Assembly: GCA_900754775.1 (NCBI GenBank)
Contig: CAAEDZ010000216.1
Span: 1-6,417 of the forward strand
Reading direction: 5' to 3'
From: Clostridia bacterium
Lineage (GTDB): Bacteria > Bacillota_A > Clostridia > Christensenellales > Aristaeellaceae
Length of the DNA stretch: 6,417 nucleotides
The notes under the pieces are model-generated. The model saw nothing but the letters and a program-made list of their open reading frames with translations, had not been told where the DNA came from and did no database searches. This document shows, one piece after another, positions 5,844-6,417 of the stretch. How positions within the stretch are numbered: position 1 is the stretch's first letter; every line of letters starts with the position of its first letter. A program made the translations under genes and the position numbers.

Positions 5844-6417
5844 TGGCCTTTCCAAAAGCTTTTTGCATTCTTCCAAGTCCGTAACCATTTCCGGCATGGC
5901 CTCGAGCGCTTCCAGCGGCGTGGAGGAGAGCAGCGCGGGCAGGGCGCGGTGCGCCAGCGCCAGATCCAGCGCCTGCATGGGGCTGCGCTCGCGCAGAAGC
6001 GGCGCGGCGGCGGCGCAGAAGAGCCACACCGCGTCCAGCGTCCGCCGCGAGAGGCGCACGCCGTGGGCGGCGAGGTCGGCGCGCAGTCGCGCCATGCGCT
6101 CGCGCACTTCCTCGGTCACGGCCTCGGCATGGGGGCGGAAGATGTTTTCAAGCGCCGCGCGCGAAACGGCCAGCTCCGGCTCCACCGGCACTTCCCGCTC
6201 CTCGTGCCAGGGCGTGTCGGCGCTCTCCGGCTCCAGCCACAGCACAAAGGCCGTGTCCAGAAGCTCAGTGGAGAGGGGCGCGCCACCGTCGCTGGCGGTG
6301 AGCAGCAGGCGCGCCGGGCAGAGGGGCCGCTTCAGGGGCTCCAACTGCCACACCACCGAGGTCACGAAAGGCACGCGGGCGATCTCGTTGCAGTTTTCCA
6401 ACAGGATCAGCGCCGGC
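5817..6417 (-). CDS. C-terminal part of a McrB-like AAA+ protein with degenerate Walker B, truncated by window edge
   Basis: The frame is open through the right edge (a TTG at 6401-6399 is internal), so about 200 C-terminal residues are visible. The first residues, PALILLENCNEIARVPF, align by eye with the Walker B region of McrB-type AAA+ proteins (hydrophobic strand, LDEMNxARVEYY), but the DE pair reads EN. Next comes RLLLTASDGGAPLSTELLDTAF (about 6311-6246), which fits the sensor stretch GTVNvDETTHxLSxKVLDRA. The rest is helical, with LDLALAHRALPALLSS (about 5969-5919) resembling the family's lid motif DxxIxQKVLPKI. Walker A lies outside the window. The missing conserved acidic residue suggests weak or lost nucleotide hydrolysis. 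In defence loci such proteins pair with a nuclease or DUF2357 partner; none is visible here. The gene is real on codon use and neighbours; the family is an eye-alignment inference. Its stop lies inside the mtlD -10 box. Confidence 0.6.
   Translation of the reverse strand, partial: PALILLENCNEIARVPFVTSVVWQLEPLKRPLCPARLLLTASDGGAPLSTELLDTAFVLWLEPESADTPWHEEREVPVEPELAVSRAALENIFRPHAEAVTEEVRERMARLRADLAAHGVRLSRRTLDAVWLFCAAAAPLLRERSPMQALDLALAHRALPALLSSTPLEALEAMPEMVTDLEECKKLLERPLPIFPTLL

Overview
The window is ordinary-looking bacterial chromosome of high G+C content (strong G/C preference at third codon positions). Protein sequences, gene types and Shine-Dalgarno sites (AAAGGAG, AAGGGGG) best fit a high-GC gut-type Clostridia member (Bacillota). 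This placement is inferred from protein resemblance; there is no rRNA or other marker to settle it.

Left half, plus strand: the 3' part of rmuC (entering from the left edge), then a short gap with a likely promoter, argS (arginyl-tRNA synthetase, complete), and 21 bp later a small unrecognised lipoprotein gene that probably rides on the argS transcript. This block ends at a perfect 12-bp hairpin (3187-3215), which lies between convergent genes and probably stops transcription from both sides.

Right half, minus strand, read from right to left: the C-terminal part of a gene entering from the right edge, which resembles the ATPase core and lid of McrB-like AAA+ proteins but has a degraded Walker B motif; then an mtlD-like mannitol-1-phosphate 5-dehydrogenase with its own strong extended -10 promoter, whose -10 box contains the stop codon of the upstream gene; then a flavin-binding pyridoxamine 5'-phosphate oxidase-like (NimA-type) protein; then an ADP-ribosylglycohydrolase. 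The last two overlap by 4 bp (ATGA) and are almost certainly translationally coupled. A GC-rich hairpin separates mtlD from this pair, and no separate promoter is visible for the pair.

No mobile element, CRISPR array, tRNA or rRNA was seen. The genes are mostly housekeeping and accessory metabolism. The points most worth a second look are the degenerate McrB-like protein, the coupled oxidase/ADP-ribosylglycohydrolase pair, the palindromic leader of mtlD, and the altered active-site motifs of ArgS. Nothing here amounts on its own to a clearly new system. All intergenic stretches are under 100 bases, so there is no large gene-free region.
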